From CAVPCZ01 sp963779225 (GTDB lineage Bacteria; Bacteroidota; Ignavibacteria; UBA10030; UBA6906), in assembly GCA_963779225.1 (NCBI GenBank), contig CAVZWW010000002.1, positions 186,001 to 250,000 of the forward strand: a DNA stretch of 64,000 nucleotides, in the 5' to 3' direction. The notes below the pieces were generated by a model. That model saw only the letters and a list, made by a program, of their open reading frames with translations. It was not told the DNA's origin and made no database searches. Each line of letters opens with the position of its first letter. The stretch's first letter is position 1. The position numbers and the translations under genes are program-made. Below, one piece after another: positions 61,232 to 64,000 of the stretch.

Positions 61232-62652
61232 TAGAAATAGGGCCGTTTGGAGAACACGGCCCCGATGTCTGTTTCCACGAATTGCCTGGCCCGGGTCTCG
61301 TTCACCTCATCCAGATCCACGATGGTCATCACCACCCGGGGAAGGAGACGGACCGCTTCGCGCGCAAACTCGATCATGGCGGGGAAGAAGCGCGCGCCAT
61401 CCAGGCGCATGAGCGCTCCGTATTGCCCGGGGTCGGTTGAATTCAGACTGATCGAAACGGTGTCGATGAGACCCACCAGTTCGGGGATGATGTTGCGCTT
61501 GTTGATGATATTGCCATGGCCATCGGTATTCAGACGCGTCACGCCGCCGCGGTCTTTCACCCATCGAGCCACGTGCTTGAGTGTGTCGAGGCGGATCGTG
61601 GGTTCGCCGTAGCCGCAGAACACGATCTCGGCATACCGCGTGGGATCGCCGATCTCCTCAATCACTTCTTCCGCCGTCGGCTCGCGTTCGATCTTGAGGT
61701 TGTGCCCCTTCACCACGGCCTCCCCTTTCCGGTCGCAGAAGACGCAGTCGGCGTTGCACCGGATGGTCAGATTGATGTACAGAGAATTCTTGAGAGGATA
61801 CGTAAACGCCGGTGCCGGAGGGTCCCCGACGCCGAACAGCTTGTACGCGGCATAGCTGGTTGCGCGCGCAACATCCCCGACCGTCAATCCCTGCAGCTCC
61901 GCGATACGTTCAGCAATCAGAGGAAGGTACGCCGGTTCATTGCGCGTACCGCGGTGCGGCACCGGTGTAAGGTAGGGGCTGTCGGTTTCCAGCATCAGAC
62001 GCTCGGTCGAAACTTCACCCGCCACCGCAGCCGCATCGCCGGCATTCTTGAATGTCACAATACCCGGCATCGACACCCGAAAGCCCATTTCGATTAACTT
62101 CCATGCGGTTGCCGGCGTCCCCGGAAAGCAGTGAAAAACCCCGCGCGGTTCGGGATAGCGATTGGCGGGGTCCGCTCCGCGCTGCCGCCATTCCGGATGC
62201 GTCCGGATGAATTCCTCCACGATTCCGACCGTCTCATCCAGCGATTCACGCGTGTGAATAATCACGGGCAGATTACGCCGTGCGGCGATCCCCAGCTGCG
62301 CCCGGAACACCTCCCGCTGTGTCTCACGCGGCGAAAGGTCGTAATGGAAGTCCAGACCGATCTCCCCGATCGCCACCACTTTCGCCCGGGCGCTCAATTC
62401 CTCAAGGGACTCCAGGGTCTGTGCGTCGGCTTTCTTCGCTTCGTGTGGATGGAACCCGACGGCCGCGTACACTCCCGGATATTGTGCGGCCAGATCCACC
62501 GCTCTCCGGCTGTCCTCCAGGTCGACGCCCGGATTGATGATCCAGCGGACCCCTGCGTGGTGAGCGCGCGCAATCACCTCTTCACGATCCCCTTCGAATT
62601 CCGGCGAAGTCAGATGTGCATGGGTGTCAAAGAAGACCGGCAACTGATCCAC
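61231..62652 (-). CDS. TatD-type nuclease fused to radical-SAM domain
   Basis: 473 aa. Residues 1-265 are a TatD hydrolase: FFDTHAHL, GEIGLDFHYD, IIHTRES and LETDSPYLTP form the metal site and are all present. From about 285 the chain is a radical-SAM domain with Cys299-x3-Cys303-x2-Cys306 (CNADCVFC), then GYGEPTIRLDTL. TatD and a radical-SAM protein occur as neighbours in many genomes. Here they are one chain. The start is GTG, sharing one base with the metG stop. The reaction of the radical-SAM half is unknown. Cytoplasmic. Confidence 0.92.
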   Translation of the reverse strand: MDQLPVFFDTHAHLTSPEFEGDREEVIARAHHAGVRWIINPGVDLEDSRRAVDLAAQYPGVYAAVGFHPHEAKKADAQTLESLEELSARAKVVAIGEIGLDFHYDLSPRETQREVFRAQLGIAARRNLPVIIHTRESLDETVGIVEEFIRTHPEWRQRGADPANRYPEPRGVFHCFPGTPATAWKLIEMGFRVSMPGIVTFKNAGDAAAVAGEVSTERLMLETDSPYLTPVPHRGTRNEPAYLPLIAERIAELQGLTVGDVARATSYAAYKLFGVGDPPAPAFTYPLKNSLYINLTIRCNADCVFCDRKGEAVVKGHNLKIEREPTAEEVIEEIGDPTRYAEIVFCGYGEPTIRLDTLKHVARWVKDRGGVTRLNTDGHGNIINKRNIIPELVGLIDTVSISLNSTDPGQYGALMRLDGARFFPAMIEFAREAVRLLPRVVMTIVDLDEVNETRARQFVETDIGAVFSKRPYF

Positions 62653-64000
62653 TACTTCACCACGCTCCCGTCCGCGATTTCCGCCGCCGGTGTGAGGATG
62701 GCGAGTTTTCCCGAATCATCCGACGCAGCGAGGATCATGCCCTGGGACTCCTGTCCCATCAGCTTTGCGGGCTTGAGATTATACACGACAATCACGGTCC
62801 TGCCCACCAGCTCTTCCGGCGCATAGTGCTGGGCGATGCCTGCCACCACCTGCCGCCGTTCGTCTCCCACAGCGATTTGCAGTTTCAGGAGCTTTTCCGA
62901 CTTGGGGAGCCGTTCGGCGGACAGAACGCGAGCGACCCGGAGATCGATTTTCTTGAAATCCTCAAACGTGATGAGTTCTTTCACCGTTGTCGCGGCCGGT
63001 GGCACCGCCACCGGGGCCGGAACTCCTGTGGCCGGGGATGCCGGAACACTCGCATCCGAAGTCGCCGGAACTCCTGTGGCCGGCGATGCCGGGACAGCTG
63101 CGGCGGGTGGCACGGCCACCGGGGCCGGTGTTACGGGTTGCGGCACAAGCGCCTTCAATTCTCGTTCGATCACCTCGTCCTCGATCTTTGTGAAAAGAAT
63201 CTCCGGTTTGCCGATGCGATGCCCTTCCGGAATCCTCAGTTCAGCCGCGGAGTTCCAGGATTGCGCTGCCGCACTTCCCGGGAGTCTGAGCAGCTTCCAG
63301 AGTCGCTCGCATGCATCGGGCAGAACAGGCTGCATCAGGATTGCGAGCGCACGCGAGACCTGCAGGCAGATGTTGATTGTTGTCGCACAGCGCGCGGGGT
63401 CGGCCTTTGCCGTTTTCCACGGTTCGCTGTCATTGAAGTACTTGTTGGCCGCGCGCGAGAGGTTCATCACATCGGTGAGGCCGTCCCGGAAGCGATAGCG
63501 TTCGAAATGATCGCCGGCAATGCCCGGTGTCCGGCGGAGGACTTCAAGAATGGTCTGTTCGGGATTCCCCAGAACTCCCCGGGCCGGCACGCATCCGTCA
63601 AACGTCCGCCCGCTGAACGCGACCGTGCGGTTGATGAAATTCCCCAGAATATCGGCCAGCTCGTTGTTGTTCTTCGCCTGGAACTCCTTCCAGAAGAAAT
63701 CCGAATCGCGCGACTCGGGAAGCGACACCGCCAGGTAGTACCGGAGCGGATCGGCCGGGAAGCGTGCGAGGATATCCTCCACGTCGATCCCCCACCCCCG
63801 GCTTTTGGAGAACTTCTGTCCCTCAAAGTTAAGAAATTCGTTCGCCGGGACGTTGTCCGGGAGAATGTATTGCTTTTCGTGTGTTTCGTTCCATGCCATC
63901 AACATGGCCGGAAACACGATGCAGTGGAAGACCACATTGTCTTTGCCTATGAACGCCACGTACTTGGTGTCCGGTGACAGCCAGTATCGTTGCCATTCAT
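62652..64000 (-). CDS. metG: Methionyl-tRNA synthetase, C-terminal part (cut by window edge)
   Basis: About 449 residues are visible. The gene continues beyond base 64000. WLSPDTKYVAFIGKDNVVFH and FSKSRGWGIDVEDIL (the KMSKS-like loop) identify MetRS. The last 100 residues are a tRNA-binding EMAP-type domain (KKIDLRVARVLSAERLPKSEKL). Between them is an Ala/Pro/Val-rich linker of about 50 residues with internal 16-codon repeats (63016-63092). The enzyme charges tRNA-Met. It is the first gene here of a tight operon: the next gene's GTG overlaps its stop. Confidence 0.95.
   Translation of the reverse strand, partial: EWQRYWLSPDTKYVAFIGKDNVVFHCIVFPAMLMAWNETHEKQYILPDNVPANEFLNFEGQKFSKSRGWGIDVEDILARFPADPLRYYLAVSLPESRDSDFFWKEFQAKNNNELADILGNFINRTVAFSGRTFDGCVPARGVLGNPEQTILEVLRRTPGIAGDHFERYRFRDGLTDVMNLSRAANKYFNDSEPWKTAKADPARCATTINICLQVSRALAILMQPVLPDACERLWKLLRLPGSAAAQSWNSAAELRIPEGHRIGKPEILFTKIEDEVIERELKALVPQPVTPAPVAVPPAAAVPASPATGVPATSDASVPASPATGVPAPVAVPPAATTVKELITFEDFKKIDLRVARVLSAERLPKSEKLLKLQIAVGDERRQVVAGIAQHYAPEELVGRTVIVVYNLKPAKLMGQESQGMILAASDDSGKLAILTPAAEIADGSVVK

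Overview
The window is a dense, GC-rich stretch of bacterial chromosome with about 59 protein-coding genes on both strands. I see no rRNA, tRNA, CRISPR array, insertion sequence or phage gene. The gene content points to the Bacteroidota/Chlorobi/Ignavibacteria side of the FCB group. The evidence is a DUF4835 (PorD-type) protein, a PorV/PorQ-like barrel next to a helix-hairpin-helix barrel protein, a bacillithiol glycosyltransferase (BshA), LPP20/CsgG-type outer-membrane proteins, GH105 and secreted GH2 sugar enzymes, and a DsbD-like membrane reductase. The genus cannot be fixed from this sequence.

Layout. 0-8.5 kb: a secreted prolyl oligopeptidase, a DsbD-like protein, and a pectin (rhamnogalacturonan) locus with a LacI regulator, a GDSL acetylesterase and a GH105 hydrolase. 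8.7-15.7 kb: a seven-gene minus-strand operon, and the most unusual part of the window. It reads GntR regulator, meso-diaminopimelate-dehydrogenase-like protein, unknown 145-aa protein, fold-type-I PLP protein resembling SepSecS around its catalytic lysine, unknown 84-aa protein, B12-domain/barrel mutase-like fusion, and a P-loop NTPase that could be a mutase reactivase. Its promoter is TTGACA-17-TATATT with a perfect 22-bp palindrome over the -10 box. 15.8-19.6 kb: a SAM-I riboswitch with terminator and antiterminator in front of metY-metX-asd. 19.7-22.5 kb: a run of small envelope or stress proteins (LysM, two lipoproteins, DUF937, DUF4126, GlsB). 22.6-26.5 kb: secreted GH2 beta-galactosidase and MsrA. 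26.5-26.7 kb: a 58-bp tandem repeat.

26.8-31.4 kb: MBL-fold hydrolase, RRM protein, hexapeptide acyltransferase, a DnaQ/GIY-YIG fusion nuclease and DNA polymerase IV, the last three with overlapping ends. 31.5-37.9 kb: a CrtO-like membrane protein, an SRPBCC protein, then an LPP20 / LPP20-CsgG-like / WD40-CsgG trio and two paralogous small barrels. 38-46.6 kb: CHASE2 adenylate/guanylate cyclase, SH3-M48 protease, two ABC-transporter modules and a Yip1-like membrane protein. 46.6-51.1 kb: 3-hydroxyacyl-CoA dehydrogenase with acetate kinase, a YigZ protein, bshA and a cupin. 51.3-55.7 kb: Gfo/Idh/MocA oxidoreductase, small membrane protein, SulP-STAS-EIIA transporter, mnmA. 55.8-60.1 kb: a nest of inverted repeats, two outer-membrane proteins probably linked to type IX secretion, and the DUF4835 protein. 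60-64 kb: metG (cut by the window edge), a TatD/radical-SAM fusion and a GT9 glycosyltransferase, joined by 1-nt stop/start overlaps.

Functionally the window suggests a heterotroph that degrades plant polysaccharide, peptides and possibly a diamino acid, makes acetate with acetate kinase, builds methionine under SAM control, and carries an elaborate outer envelope. The best candidate for an undescribed system is the autoregulated B12/PLP operon at 8.7-15.7 kb. The second is the FlgO/FlgP/FlgT-like outer-membrane module at 32.9-36.5 kb.
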